64,000 nt of DNA from Athripsodes cinereus (GCA_947579605.1 OX388322.1:6138001-6202000), one strand, 5' to 3'; shown: positions 31,603 through 43,064, numbered from the stretch's first letter. Notes: generated by a model not told the origin, from the letters alone. Translations and numbers: made by a program.

Positions 31603-32305
31603 AAGGTGACCAACCGTCCTTTTTTTGGAAAGACAGTCTTCCTTTTTTTAGTTATCTCTTCCTATGATAAACGTCTTTTTTACAGGTCTGTCTTCCCTTT
31701 TGATATTTTAAAACTTATCAAACAAATTTGTAAAATAGGTACTGTTTTTAACAAAATCGAGGATATCATGAAATATTTCAACTCACCTACTATCCCTTTC
31801 GGAAATTTGGCAACAGGGGGATGGAAATTAAAAATTTGAACTATACTATACTACTATACTATACCCTCACGCCGTATCCCAAGTGGGGTAGGCAGAGAGA
31901 ACGGAACGCCAAACAGATCTATCTTTACACACTTCCTTCGCTTCCTCCACATTCATACAGTTTCTCATACACGCACGTCGGTTCCTCTTACTCAACACGC
32001 GGCCGTCCTTGAGAATTTGATCCACGTGATCAAGCCACGTGGTTCTCGGACACCCGCGTTTCCTCACACCCTTTCTTTCAGATAAGTATATCCTCTTTGT
32101 CACTCTTACCTCGTTCAAAAAATTTTAAACTAGAATATTTTTTCAAATTCGGAAGTGGCACAAAATGTATTTAACATAAAAACGACCGTCTTCCTTTTCA
32201 TCGAAAATATTCTTTAACAAAACCGGGAATAGCGAAAATTTTCAAATTCCTATACCAAATCTATAAAATGCCCTCCTTTTCGCTGTCAAAAAGTTGGTCA
32301 CCTTA
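31603..32305. mobile_element. hAT-like element (~703 bp) carrying a nested LINE
   Basis: Ends AAGGTGACCAACCG / GTTGGTCACCTTA, flanked by perfect 8-bp duplications ATATTAAT (31595-31602 and 32306-32313). The subterminal parts at both sides contain CCTTTT and GTCTTCC words. About 275 bp of the interior is a later LINE insertion (31850-32125). No transposase remains. The ends are one base asymmetric, so the exact termini are uncertain by one base. Confidence 0.75.
31850..32125 (-). pseudogene. LINE 3' end (NRRACMRNC family), best-preserved copy
   Basis: The 83-codon minus frame (31867-32118) reads through MNEVRVTKRIYLSERKGVRK, RGCPRTTWLDHVDQILKDGR, NRRACMRNCMNVEEAKEVCK and SVLSAYPTWDTA-stop with no frameshift. 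The tail beyond the stop is GGGTATAG followed by TATAG-like repeats at 31836-31862. R-G-x-P-x-x-x-W is the standard end of RTE/Jockey LINE polyproteins. Inserted in the hAT-like element. Confidence 0.85.
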
Positions 32306-32564
32306 ATATTAATAATTTTGTATAAAATTCGATATCTAATGAAATCGTAATTATTATCATATTATATAACATAATAATATGGCTCTTAATCAAAGGGGAC
32401 AATATTCTAATTAAACTTATCTATTTTCTAATTAGTTCTTATTAATTTAACAGTAGTATGGGTACCAACCTTCCCTATATATTATAATCATACATTATCT
32501 AATCACATAATAATGGATAAATCATCCAGCACATAGATAACAGAGTTATTGAGGATATCTTTTT

Positions 32565-32735
32565 GATAAGTTTTCAAGTGTTCTGTAAAAGGCAGAGGTT
32601 CGAAAAAATAATACATTTTACACATTAAATTCAGCGATGCAGTTTGCCACCAAACCTCTCAATTTTTTGTCGGCACGGAGAGGACTGTTTGTATGATTAT
32701 TCCATACAGCTGGTTTACTGGCTGCTTGATTTTAT
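32565..32735 (+). mobile_element. SINE A, lacking its 3' end
   Basis: AAGTTTTCAAGTGTTCTG, AAAAGGCAGAGGTTCG, AATTCAGCGATGCAG, GGCACGGAGAGGACTG and CAGCTGGTTTACTGGCTGC are present. The CCCCACTTGTGGG end is missing. Confidence 0.65.
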
Positions 32736-32787
32736 TATGTAACTGATGATGTGCAAGAAGAATAAAATAAGTAAATAAAATAAAACA

Positions 32788-32930
32788 TCAAGGATGAGCG
32801 GCACATCTCATCACTGAATTGAATATATTGTTTAATGTCCTATTCCTAATGTACCTTTTCAGGTCTCTAACAGGACACTATAAGGCTTAAAGAAAAGAGT
32901 AGGAAGTCTTTTCTTTGCCAGGGACTCAAA
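32788..32930 (-). mobile_element. SINE A, 5' half
   Basis: Plus strand: CATCAAGGATGAGCGGCAC, CTCATCACTGAATTGAA, AACAGGACACTATAAGGC and AAAGAAAAGAGTAGGAAGTC. Opposite to the neighbour at 32565. Confidence 0.6.
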
Positions 32931-32939
32931 CCTAACGTA

Positions 32940-34560
32940 ATCTAACCAATGTAGAGTAAAGAATTGAATAGTTGTATAAAACACATCAGCTGATATCTTC
33001 ATTTCGTTTTTGAGGAAAGAAATATCAAAACACAGTTCATCAATATAAAAAGGTGTGTCGATTTATAAAATAACATTATATTCAATCGTTTTGTCTGATA
33101 TTATTATTCCTCCACCAATAAAAATACGGTCAATTCGTGCAGATGTGCATAGATATATATCAGCAGGTGTGTGGCCTGGGCTTGATGGAACTTAGTGACC
33201 TGGTGGTGATTAAAATGTGTTCACTGCTCTCCATGCTGTTGAATTATTTATATAATATTTTTGTGGGAATGTATTGTTGAACTTGCTGTCAGCTGAAAAA
33301 CAAAAAGGACACATCTATCAATGTGACTTCTTTCAGAATATAAGTATATTAGAAAAAAATCATTGACTTCGATGTTTAAAATGATTTCCCATTAAAAATT
33401 ATCTATTTTTTAACATCTTTAATTTTACAATCTGATAAAGATATCGAATTCAAAAATTTATTTACTGAAATAAAAGTGAAGACACTATGGAAAATTTTAA
33501 GGAAATTAACATAATTTTCAGAAAATTGACTTGTATTATATTTCTACCCCTTCAAGTTTTTTGGAGACTACCATAATAATATATATGATATCAATAATAC
33601 CTATGTTACATATTTTTTTTTTACTGACTGACATGTTCGGATGCATATTCCACACAGTGTTGCCAACTCCGATTTTGAAAAGACTTACTCAGCTCAGACC
33701 ATAAAAGTAGGTACCTTAGTTTTGGAAAAAAAAATTAAAACTGCCCAATTCGACATTTATATGGGCGATTTTCCAAAAGTGTTTTTGGCAGGGCTCAGTT
33801 TCACAAATTTCTTATATTTGGCCGAGTCATAGAGTAATTTATTAATAATTACTTTACTAATACTTAATTGCTCTTTGGGCTGAGCTTTAAAAAGTGAAAA
33901 CTTTTTTGAAGCCTCAATTATCAGAATTTAGTAATTTTACTTGTCCTTAAAATTACTGCCCCCTCCCACCGTCAGATTTACAAAATTATATAGGAATTTG
34001 ATATACTGCAGGATCTCCACGGATTTGTTAAGGAAAATTTTAGGTAAGTGGTACATTCGAAAACAAAAATAACTAGACTTGAGAAAAAAGCGAAAAGTAC
34101 GTAGATTCGGAACACATTAAGTTCCTAGATAGGTATACGTAAAAATACGTGGACTTGGCGACGCTGCGCTGATTGCACATTTAGTATTTTCATAAATAAT
34201 TGAGTTATTATATAGAATGATGTCATTCCTACATTGAAGTTAACTATCGCCTGTGATTCTAATAGTGTCTTTTCAATTGAATGCACTTGATTAAATCAAA
34301 AACTTAGTAAGACATTGTGGGTTCCTATACATATGTTATACACAAGTAATGATAATATGGTGTTTATAAGGAATAATGACATAATAATGTGTTTACTTCA
34401 GATTTTACTACTAAGAAAATATTTACAATATTCTCGTTAGCAGACAGTTGATAGTTGATGTATTGGAAATGGTTGGTTCAGTGAATCACTACATAATTAT
34501 ATACTTGATAGCGGGTTAAAATAATCTTATCATAAAAAAATATTTGACATAATCACCTAG
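32940..34560. other. No recognisable feature
   Basis: AT-rich intergenic DNA. No frame with a recognised domain, no named repeat. Confidence 0.35.
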
Positions 34561-34664
34561 CTATAATAGACAGTGGCGGTCCTAGCTTTTGCGAGGTGCC
34601 GTGCGAATCAAGTTGTATGGAACCCCGGGCGAAGATATTTTACGGAGCGCCCAAGCATTGTAGA

Positions 34665-35209
34665 TAGTGATGTGAGAAGAGAAAATTCTCCAAAGAAATT
34701 TCTCGAGAACGAGAAATTTCTCCGAGAATTTCTCCTGTGATGGAAGAGAAATTTCTCTTCATAATTTTTCTTAGTGGTATTATGACCTTTCGCCCAGTAC
34801 ACTTCGCAGCCAACCTGATTGATCCAAAAATTTGTGGGGCTGATTAAGGCCCAAATCAGAGGTTATTAACATTTTTTTCCAAGTACGTACCAGCAATTTT
34901 TTTAAACTTAAATATGGGCATGTGGGGTGTCAAACATCAAGATTTTTCATCAGTTATTAGCACCTTTTTCTATGTACTTAGATACCTAACATTTTTTTGT
35001 TTCCATAATTAATTGTAGCCGATGTAGGTGATGAATTGTCTCAACATTTTTATATTGTTATTGATTGATTGAATAAAGTATTTATTATTATTATACCATT
35101 AAATAAAAAATAAAAAATATCTCCGAAAATTCTCTACTTCGAGAAATATACCGTGAAATTTCTCGGTTTATTTCTCGAAAAATTATTTCTTGAGAATTCC
35201 ACAACACTA
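34665..35209. mobile_element. hAT-like MITE (545 bp) with GAGAAATTTCTC palindromes
   Basis: Ends TAGTGATGTGAGAA / CCACAACACTA (in reverse TAGTGTTGTGG), with perfect 8-bp duplications ATTGTAGA at 34657-34664 and 35210-35217. Both subterminal zones are packed with the self-complementary word GAGAAATTTCTC and variants (34700-34765; 35118-35195). These may serve as transposase binding sites and can fold. No coding capacity. Confidence 0.88.
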
Positions 35210-35456
35210 ATTGTAGATAAAGACAGGTGAGAGAGATTTCAGTGATATATAAAAATAACGATAAAAATGTCCTAAATAAGCTAGCCCTAAAAATAATTAT
35301 TATTTGATTAGAATAAATAAAAAGATGTAATTCCTACGTATAATAAAATTATTGTCCTTTTCTTGCTGCAGCCGTGTTGCGAAAGAAAATTTTGAATTGT
35401 TTTTATTGTATTTCATATGGCTCGGTTTGTTGCTCATTTGGGCTGCGTCGTATCCT

Positions 35457-35680
35457 CTACAGGCTTGGCTCCAGTGCTGACAGCCAGTTCACCGCCTCCA
35501 GTCCTGCTACATGGATATCCTGCAGGTCCCCGCTGAATTTATTGAGATGGCAGTCTTGTACTATGTGTCTGCGCATCTCCACATTCACAATCAGAGTCTC
35601 AGAGAAATCTCTTTTTGCCCACCTCTAGAGCTACAGCATCCGCAATAGTTACAGCATCCATGATTCTATTACTACTGATG
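35457..35680 (-). pseudogene. LINE 3' end (SGDL..DIH family), second copy
   Basis: The minus strand encodes DCECGDAQT, then after a frameshift the C-terminus FSGDLQDIHVAGLEAVNWLS and ALEPSL-stop (stop at 35457-35459). A 3' UTR ACGACGCAGCCC ... CCGAGCCATA matches that at 13243-13300. The first part is the cysteine/histidine tail common to Jockey/I-type LINEs, which identifies the otherwise anonymous fragment at 13156. Confidence 0.65.
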
Positions 35681-36027
35681 ACTGATTTTCAACATTACAA
35701 AATAAAAAGGAGCTGACATACCTATACATATTTATTATTATTGTTTACAACTATGTAAGTATGTGGATACAAGAGTACAAAGGTAATAAATAAATTGATG
35801 CATTTTGTAGTATAATATATGTAGGAGTAATGATAAATGTAATGATCATTACAGACCATTAAATACATTGTTTTTATTACATAATCACACATCAGGTCTA
35901 ATGAGATGCTGTATTTATGATGCTTAGTGTAAATTACTTTAAATATACATAGGTAAATACATGAAAATTAGTTCAGGTATACCATATCGCGATCACAACA
36001 AAATAGTTTACCACTAAATTGTCAATA

Positions 36028-36320
36028 CGATCATAGCATATCCCACAAGTGGGCTAGCCAGCGGACTAACTGCATGTGATAAACATGCAGATTGTCCTCT
36101 CTTCTTCTTCACGTGTCCTGCAGGATCGTCGTCGTCCCGACGTTGATGGCCATTTGGGAGAAAGATTCCCTGTCCTAGGCGGCGCGAAACAGCTCCCCCA
36201 TGGTTCTAACACCGGTCCATTCTCGAATGTTTCGAAGCCAATTTTGTCCACTCTGTGTCAATAAAAAATAAGACATATCCTGAAGGAAGGATGGCATGGC
36301 TCATCACTGAATTGTAGATT
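36028..36320 (-). mobile_element. SINE A interrupted by a LINE 3' end
   Basis: Left piece: CATAGCATATCCCACAAGTG, GGCTAGCCAGCGGACTAACT and ACATGCAGATTGTCCTCTC. Right piece: AAATAAGACATATCCTGAAGG and CTCATCACTGAATTGTA. Between them (36105-36262) sits a minus-strand LINE end. Confidence 0.7.
36105..36262 (-). pseudogene. LINE 3' end (REWTG..GELFRAA family)
   Basis: On the minus strand: NWLRNIREWTGVRTMGELFR then AA, an in-frame stop, DRESFSQMAINV and a terminal stop, with an (AGA)n tail GTGAAGAAGAAGAG. The W-T-G-x-x-T-x-x-E-L-x-R-x-A-x-D-R segment is the usual penultimate block of RTE/BovB-like LINE polyproteins. Inserted in a SINE A copy, so younger than it. Confidence 0.65.
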
Positions 36321-36435
36321 AGAATCATCTTATTGTAAAATAGCTGCATAGAAAGGAAACACTACCTACTAATAAACGCAATTATGATAAGGTCGCACTT
36401 AAAAAGTCATAAAATTCTGTCAAATATTACAACCT

Positions 36436-36815
36436 CGTATTGCGTGTAATAAATAAACAGATCGTCCTGTCTGTCCCATACATATGAGGTATTCAAGATG
36501 GGTGACATCCCTCATCACTGAATTTAAGATTTTAAATGACATAATGGTAAAGTCTCCGACGGCATATCCATCAGGGATCGATTTCTTCCACCGACAACCT
36601 ATTTCATCGTCACAATACAAGATTTTGCTTAGTAGGTAATAACTCGTATTAGGGAGCTCAGAGATATACTCGTATTTGGGTTTATTAAATAGCTTAGTAT
36701 CATCTTCCAAAGTATTTTGACATAATTATAAATGTGAGGTTTTACGGACACCTGCACGAACAATACAGGACAATCGAAAACTTACAGAAAAGAGTGGAAG
36801 ACCTATTCTATTCTA
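36436..36815 (-). mobile_element. SINE A, split copy
   Basis: Left piece at 36436-36545: AACAGATCGTCCTGTCTG, GTATTCAAGATGGGTGAC, CTCATCACTGAATTTAAG. Right piece at 36735-36815: GGACACCTGCACGAAC, ACAGGACAATCGAAAACTTA and AGAGTGGAAGACC. The ~190 bp between them is unrecognised. Confidence 0.55.
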
Positions 36816-36951
36816 CTATTAGGCACATACAACAATATCATATTACTTTACAAAAGGTAATCTTTCCTACCTTGTCGTGGAATTGAATAGGATTTGGTAC
36901 TTACATTTTTTTTTCATTGTCTGTAGACCCTTACTATGTTGGGACTATTAA

Positions 36952-37316
36952 TAGTGATGTAACGAATGTGTGATTTTGGATATTCGCGAATGCGAATGCG
37001 GATATTTGTTGCCGACATTCGCGAATATTGACTTGCTTAAATTTCTACAATATTGCTCAAACATTAAAATTTCTACCCCCCTCTACCCCCCCCCCCCCCC
37101 CCGTCAACGAATTTTCAAAATGGTATAAGAATTTAAAATATTTCAAAACTCCTCGATTTTCTTAAAGAATATTTTCTTGCAGTACCTTTTCTACGATGTA
37201 CCGTGTAAGTATCCGGTACTTTTACCGAATATCTGATACTTGATTACCAAAATAATATTCGCAAAACATTGGCATACTTTTTGCGAATACGAATGCGAAT
37301 ATTCGTTACATCACTA
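36952..37316. mobile_element. hAT-like MITE (365 bp), TATTCGCGAATG type
   Basis: Inverted ends TAGTGATGTAACGAATGT / ATTCGTTACATCACTA. The subterminal regions consist of repeated (G/C)GAAT(A/G)C words: ATATTCGCGAATGCGAATGC on the left and GCGAATACGAATGCGAATAT on the right. A C18-type homopolymer lies at about 37086-37102. No clear 8-bp duplication was found. Same end style (TAGTGATGT) as the element at 34665. Confidence 0.7.
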
Positions 37317-37559
37317 GAAGGCACTGAGACTTGTCATAGGTACATATAATAATCATCCCATATTTCATATATATATTAAAAATAAAACAATTAATTCAAG
37401 TAATATCCTAGTATTTCTATGGTCGCGAATGTAAAGAGTCGAGATCTACAACGTCAAAAATACAATTGATTACACAAAAAGCAATCAAACAATTCTATTC
37501 ATTTAGCTTTTCGTCAATTGTTTAGAATGATTTATCAACTAGATACGATTTCACCACGC

Positions 37560-37722
37560 CAGTGGCGGATACATATAGGGGGGGGCGCCCCCGGGGGGCG
37601 TGCGGGCACTATTGACGTGACTTTGCATGCGACTTGATTATTTTTTTATTACGATAAAAGTAAAGGTAGCTCAAGATATCTTTAGCGCCCCCCCCTTGAG
37701 TTTTTTTCTGAATCCGTCACTG
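37560..37722. mobile_element. hAT-like MITE (163 bp), CAGTGGCGGAT type
   Basis: Ends CAGTGGCGGATACAT / GAATCCGTCACTG as imperfect inverted repeats. Inner GGGGGGGCGCCCCCGGGGGG and GCGCCCCCCCC blocks pair with each other. No target duplication remains. Confidence 0.65.
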
Positions 37723-38149
37723 GGAAGACAAACACATCATCACATTTAATTGTATCTGGAAATTTATTATAAAGTCTTAGCTACGATCCAACATAGAGAG
37801 CCTGTGTTCTATTGGTCCAATTTTATGTTTTTTTTATTTATTATTTACCATTGATTCACATACATGCTAACTGGGTACCTATATCCATTATACTTTTTCA
37901 CAATAGATCGACACAGGTTCAGTTCAGACATGTCAAATTCGCATTAAGGGTCCACACCCATTGCCGTGAAAGTTTACCCTAATACAGAAAGCGTAATACA
38001 ATAACATTGAATTTATTGTGATAATGGAATATATCCTAAACAACAAGGGGTTGGTTTAATGTAAGTTGTATAATTATAATATAATAAATGTAGGTATGTA
38101 TCATGTTTATTTAGCTGTGTTGATAGAAATTTTGTAAGGTACGTTTACC

Positions 38150-38400
38150 TCTTCTTCTTCTTCGTGATGTAGATCATCGATCTGTTAGTTCGGAAGTTGA
38201 TGCCTCTTGTGATGCTGAAGACCAGCTATCTTTCCATCTTTTTGGAGGTCTTCCTCGGAGACGTGAACCGACTGGTGTTTCCTTAGCAGCTATATGTACG
38301 ATTTTGTTTTCAGCCATCCGATCTACATGGTCTCTCCAGAATCGTCTCCTATTTCTACTCCATCTTACGATGTCCTCCAGTTGCACTACGTTTACCGAAT
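38150..38400 (-). pseudogene. LINE C-terminal fragment (RRRFWRDHVDRM family), second copy
   Basis: The 70-codon minus frame (38174-38386) reads MQLEDIVRWSRNRRRFWRDH, VDRMAENKIVHIAAKETP, a SRLRGRPPKRWKDSW core and EASTSELTDR-stop. A (GAA)n tail follows at 38150-38165. Same family as 23416-23660. Its 5' edge abuts an A/T-rich LINE-like tail (38400-38450). Confidence 0.75.
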
Positions 38401-38754
38401 ATTTTATTTATTTATTTTATTCTTTTTGCACGTCATCAATAAAAAAAAAACAAAATCAACAAATCAATTCACAAAACAATGTGATGATATGCAGTGGCGA
38501 GATTGTCAATATCTTAGAGATTTCTTCCATATAAACCACGATTACTTTGAAACTTATCGTAAACAAGAACTTTTTACCTAGGCGTACAATACATAATTAT
38601 TGGTTATGTCGTGAAGCAACTATAATATAAAGCAACTAAAAAGATCAATGCATTTCATTCAAGTGGTGCCATCAATAAAATGTCAGGGCGTGATCTAGGT
38701 GGAGACGAGTCGGGCAAATGCCTAGAACGGGAAAATTCATGCCCGAAGTTCGCT

Positions 38755-38990
38755 TAAACTCCTTCTCTTTTCCATAAGCTTTTAAGCGTCATGTAAAAGG
38801 TAGATGTATGAAAAAATAATGACAGTTTACATCTTAAATTCAGCGATGAGTTTTCATCTATCTTGAATCCCCTTATCTTTTGTTGGCAGGGGAAGACGGA
38901 TAATAAGTCGTGCTTGATGGATGCTTGTTACATGCAGCTGGTCTGCTGGCTACCCTTCTTGTAGGATATACCGTGAATCGTGACGGTATA
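38755..38990 (+). mobile_element. SINE A, near full length
   Basis: CTCCTTCTCTTTTCCATAAG, GCGTCATGTAAAAGGTAG, AATTCAGCGATGAG, CATGCAGCTGGTCTGCTGGC and a TACCCTTCTTGTAGGATATA end with GTGACGGTATA. Confidence 0.7.
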
Positions 38991-39479
38991 AATTTTAGTA
39001 TTATGGCGCATCATCCTCTTTTTACATACTCAAAAAAAGTTTTTTCTACGTACCTATACTCCTATATGTATTCTTTTAGACACTTAAACTTATAGGTTTG
39101 GTTCATTTGTACAATATATTGGCCAAAACATTATCATAAAAAAATAACTTATAGTATGTACATAATAATATACAGTATATTATGTATTAACCTTTTCGAA
39201 TAAACATCTATTGATTCGTGAAGTAAAAATAGCGATAAGTACAGAAAAAAATAGTTTTTGCTTCGTGAATAGTACTTGATCTGATATGCCCACACATATA
39301 GACTGTAATTACGTTATGCAAATACCAAATAACCTTAAAATATTCTTGTGTACGCAATTAGGCGTCTGAGTAGATTTTCCGTTACTTGCCTCTTAAATTA
39401 TAATAATCAGAAAGCTAAGAATAAATCGTGTAAAAAATCTCTATATTCAGAAAGTAAAACGATGTTCCTCTGGTATTAT

Positions 39480-39600
39480 TGTTACTATGTATTCTAAACA
39501 TGGCTGCCGTTAGAAAAAACAGCTGATTTCACGTCGCAATGCAGTAACAATCAGCTGTAAGCGCGCGACGCCATATTGTCAAAATGAAGCAATAACATCG
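39480..39600. promoter_or_regulatory. CpG-bearing island with E-boxes and GCCATAT motif
   Basis: A short patch unlike its AT-rich surroundings. It holds AACATGGCTGCC, two CAGCTG E-boxes (39522-39527 and 39551-39556), GCGCGCGACGCCATATTG (39559-39576) and TTTCACGTCGCAATG. The GCCATAT core resembles the Pho/YY1 site. It could be a promoter or enhancer; no reading frame or splice signals are attached to it. Confidence 0.3.
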
Positions 39601-41372
39601 TGCTATATTTATTACAAAATTCATTATAGATTTGTGAATAAATGAATCAAAATAATGATAAATGATTTATGATTACATATTGATCAATTTCATTCATTTG
39701 TAATAATATATGACCGTGATAATAAAAACTGAGTAATGCAAATTAAATATTATTATAATGGTTGATGTATGAAATCTTACCTGTATCGAAAACGATATGT
39801 TAGTAAGTACAACTATTATAGCAGTGATTGTATCACGAGACCACGCAATATCATTTTGCATCAATAATATTTAAATTTCTCCACCCACAATGACTTGTTT
39901 CCGAATGCAAGCTTCCCACGCGATAATCAGCAAGTTTTGTATTCCAAGTTTACGTGCACAACTAACTTTGAGTAGGAATCTACAGAACTAATATCTTCCA
40001 ATCCTCTTATTTCACCACACCACACCAGTTCATTATAGATTATTAATTATGCTACAAAATTAAACATACATTATTGTACACATATTATGGTATGCTAGAA
40101 ATATACAAAAAAATGTACCTAATAAAAATTACCTACAACAAAAGAAAAATAAATCCAAGAATCTGAAAGCATTTCACGAGTCAACTTTGTGTCGTTTGTA
40201 TCGAATGTGTGATGTCACAACTTCCAAAATTATTGTGAATTTATTCGAAGTTCGAAATTCTAAGTTATTCGAATCTGGACGTCACATTTTCGATACGAAC
40301 GAAGTAACGTACATAAGCTGGTTAGCACTTGGTTAATAAAGTTTTTAATCACGAGATTAATAAAAAGAACGCATTTTGAAAAATACTCAGAGTTTTTTTG
40401 GATAACATCAACCAAAATCCGGAAGAACTGGATGCAAGAGAGTAGAGGCAATCCTATCATTAGAGTGAGAGTCTTGGAGATAGAATCATTATTTCGGAGA
40501 GGTAAGCGTCTGCACGTATCTAATCGAAAGTGAAAAAGTTGATAAATTACATTTATTTTCAAAAAGATATTTCTTTCAATCACGCGAATATAATAAAAAA
40601 TAAGGATGTTTTTTGTTTGTTATGCATGATTGTATGACATATAATATTACTCAGTATGTTGTTTATTATTTGAGGGTGTCAAAACACATAAAAAATATTT
40701 ATTATAAATTGGCTAAATTGGGTACATATATATTCACTTGTAATACTGCTATATACTATGTAGCGATGCATTTGTTGTACATATGTAACAATTTTCATAT
40801 TTTATTTGGCAAATATACTCCTTGGCTCCAGCACGTACCTTTGTTTTTTTTATTTTTGCCCGTGTTCGAATGGCTAATTCAACATGGCCATTCGAGCCGG
40901 AGTTATTTTCTTTAAAAAGTACGTATGAGTGGTGTTCATGTACATAATGATAATATTATGATGAAAATATATTTTTGATAGACTCTGGTTAGCTGTGTAT
41001 ATGTTGTAGGTTGTAGGTATGATTAATCAGATTCAGCCCTACGAATGTCTCATGCATAATAATCACGATCAATACTTATACTATTATAGAAAAATCAATG
41101 TAATGTTTGTTCGTTCATATGTCCATGAATACGATTTAAGATTTAATTAACCACAGAAGACAAGGGAAGACAAGATATTTCAGATTCTAAATGCGCTACT
41201 GACCTACTCCGCCTTTAAGACACATGCATAATTAAATAAACAAATCTTTATCGATCAATAAAATATTGTACAAAATTAGCAGCAGGTATATTTGGACTTA
41301 ACCGCACATTCACATTTAAAAAATGTTCTTCAGGTTTTATTGTTATATTTTCTGGTTATTGTATAGGTAATA

Positions 41373-41612
41373 TTATGAGTATTTTTTCTCCTTCCTCTTA
41401 CGTTTAGCCATTTGGACGCAGGTCTCCCCGTGATCTTCTAACCATTTAGCCCGAGGCCTTTCAAAACAGGCCAGTCTGTTCTCGACTTCAACTCTAGAAC
41501 TTTTTTGCCCATCTCGAGTCCGAGCACCTTGCAGCATACAATACAAGAGAATTTTAATATAAAAATTACCTCCAACATGAATCTCTGGTGCTTTTTTATC
41601 TTCAATTTTCAT
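41373..41612 (-). CDS. Unrecognised 79-codon ORF, possible gene or retrocopy
   Basis: Predicted protein MKIEDKKAPEIHVGG... followed by a highly charged, Arg/Lys-rich second half (GARTRDGQKSSRVEVENRL, RPRAKWLEDHG, AKRKRKEKKYS at the end). The charged C-terminus with balanced codon use looks more like real protein than the hydrophobic chance frames around it. A 42-nt segment in the middle (about 41526-41567, coding GNFYIKILLYCMLQ) begins GTAATT and ends AAG in frame, so it might be an in-frame mini-intron, though this is shorter than most insect introns. No family recognised. Confidence 0.25.
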   Translation of the reverse strand: MKIEDKKAPEIHVGGNFYIKILLYCMLQGARTRDGQKSSRVEVENRLACFERPRAKWLEDHGETCVQMAKRKRKEKKYS

Positions 41613-42274
41613 TGTAAAATGTGTAGGAACGAAAGAACTAGAGATAGAGTACGATCATTGCTAAAGTGATAGCGATACAAGCAAATATCTCATCGTCTCA
41701 CTTGATAGGGGACAAATTTTGTCGAGTAGACGTCACTTCTTTCTATCGTCTATTAATAGTTATCCAGATCTATTTGTCAAACATCACACAGGTGCATATT
41801 TTTATATCTACATAAGGACTGTGTGAATAACACTAGTGCATGCGTAATCAAACTGAACACAGTACGAATATAATACAAAACAGTAAACCACAATCAGCAA
41901 GTAATGTATAAGTACCATCACAGTAGACGAGTAGGTACAAAGAATAATATAATCATGATCCAAGGACCATATGGCCTGAGATTTCTCCGTAGCCGCCTGC
42001 CACATACGGAATCTTGATGCCTTTGATAAATTATTTCAACTGAATTACAGTGTACCTACTACTACGGCTTACATATTATTACGTACATTACATTTATTTT
42101 ATTTTATTGTAATACTTTTAATACCTATACCTCTATACCTTCGATAACGGTTCCTAGAAATGTGTTTTCTTGACCCATATATAAATGTTCTTATATCATT
42201 TTATCATGATATACCATATTGAAAAACATTTTTCACCTAATTAATTCATTAAACAGTTACATATTATCTATCTA

Positions 42275-42480
42275 GATCACAGCATCTATCATCACGAGTG
42301 GGGTAGTCAGTGAACTAACTGCATGTATAAAAGTACAGATGTACCTACCCTTTGTGCCATAAAAAAGAAGACACTTGGAAAAGGTGGTAGCCAGAATTAA
42401 ATCCCAGAATTTCAGATGTTAAATATATACATGATGCTTTACAAATACTTACCCGCCTTTTATATGACACTGAGGTGTCC
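42275..42480 (-). mobile_element. SINE A, diverged
   Basis: CATCATCACGAGTGGGGTAG, TCAGTGAACTAACTGCATG, CCTTTGTGCCAT and CCCGCCTTTTATATGACAC are in SINE A order. Confidence 0.5.
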
Positions 42481-43064
42481 TAAAACTAAATATTCACAGC
42501 GATATCATTATTTATTTATCGTGTCGAGAACCAGAAAAAAAAACTCTATCAAACTGATCTCCAGTACTGTGCGAAACGCACAGCAGGTGGAGATGCATCA
42601 AAAATATCCTCCATAGTGCATGTATTTCAGCGATATCATTATAAAAAGTATAACATTAATAAAAAATAAAGTGTTTACTTGAATATGAATTGAAAGGGTG
42701 GAATCAGCTGATAGATAACAGCAATAATATTATCAAAAATAGATTAAGGAAACAATGACCTACATTGTAAATAATAAAATGTAGAAAAGTCTACGTGCGT
42801 ATGGATGAGTCGGCAATGTCTACGTCTGGTATATTGCTGGCTGTTCTTGTTCCGCACTTTTCGGGCGTGGCTCACCCACAATATCCCACCCATCTACCCA
42901 TCCACCCAAAATGTCACTGTACTCGACTATACAATACTCTGCATACATCACTATAGTATAGTTTTAGTATAGATTACCATTCTATGCTAGTGGCAAACTT
43001 TTGTCAATCCATATATTGTAACTAAAGATGAAATAAATTACTAAAGAAAATTTATTCTCATGCG

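Larger units (their letters stand above)
39000..42265. other. Intergenic DNA with one CpG patch
   Basis: Apart from the patch at 39480-39600 and the frame at 41373-41612, I see no gene, RNA gene or named repeat. Confidence 0.35.
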
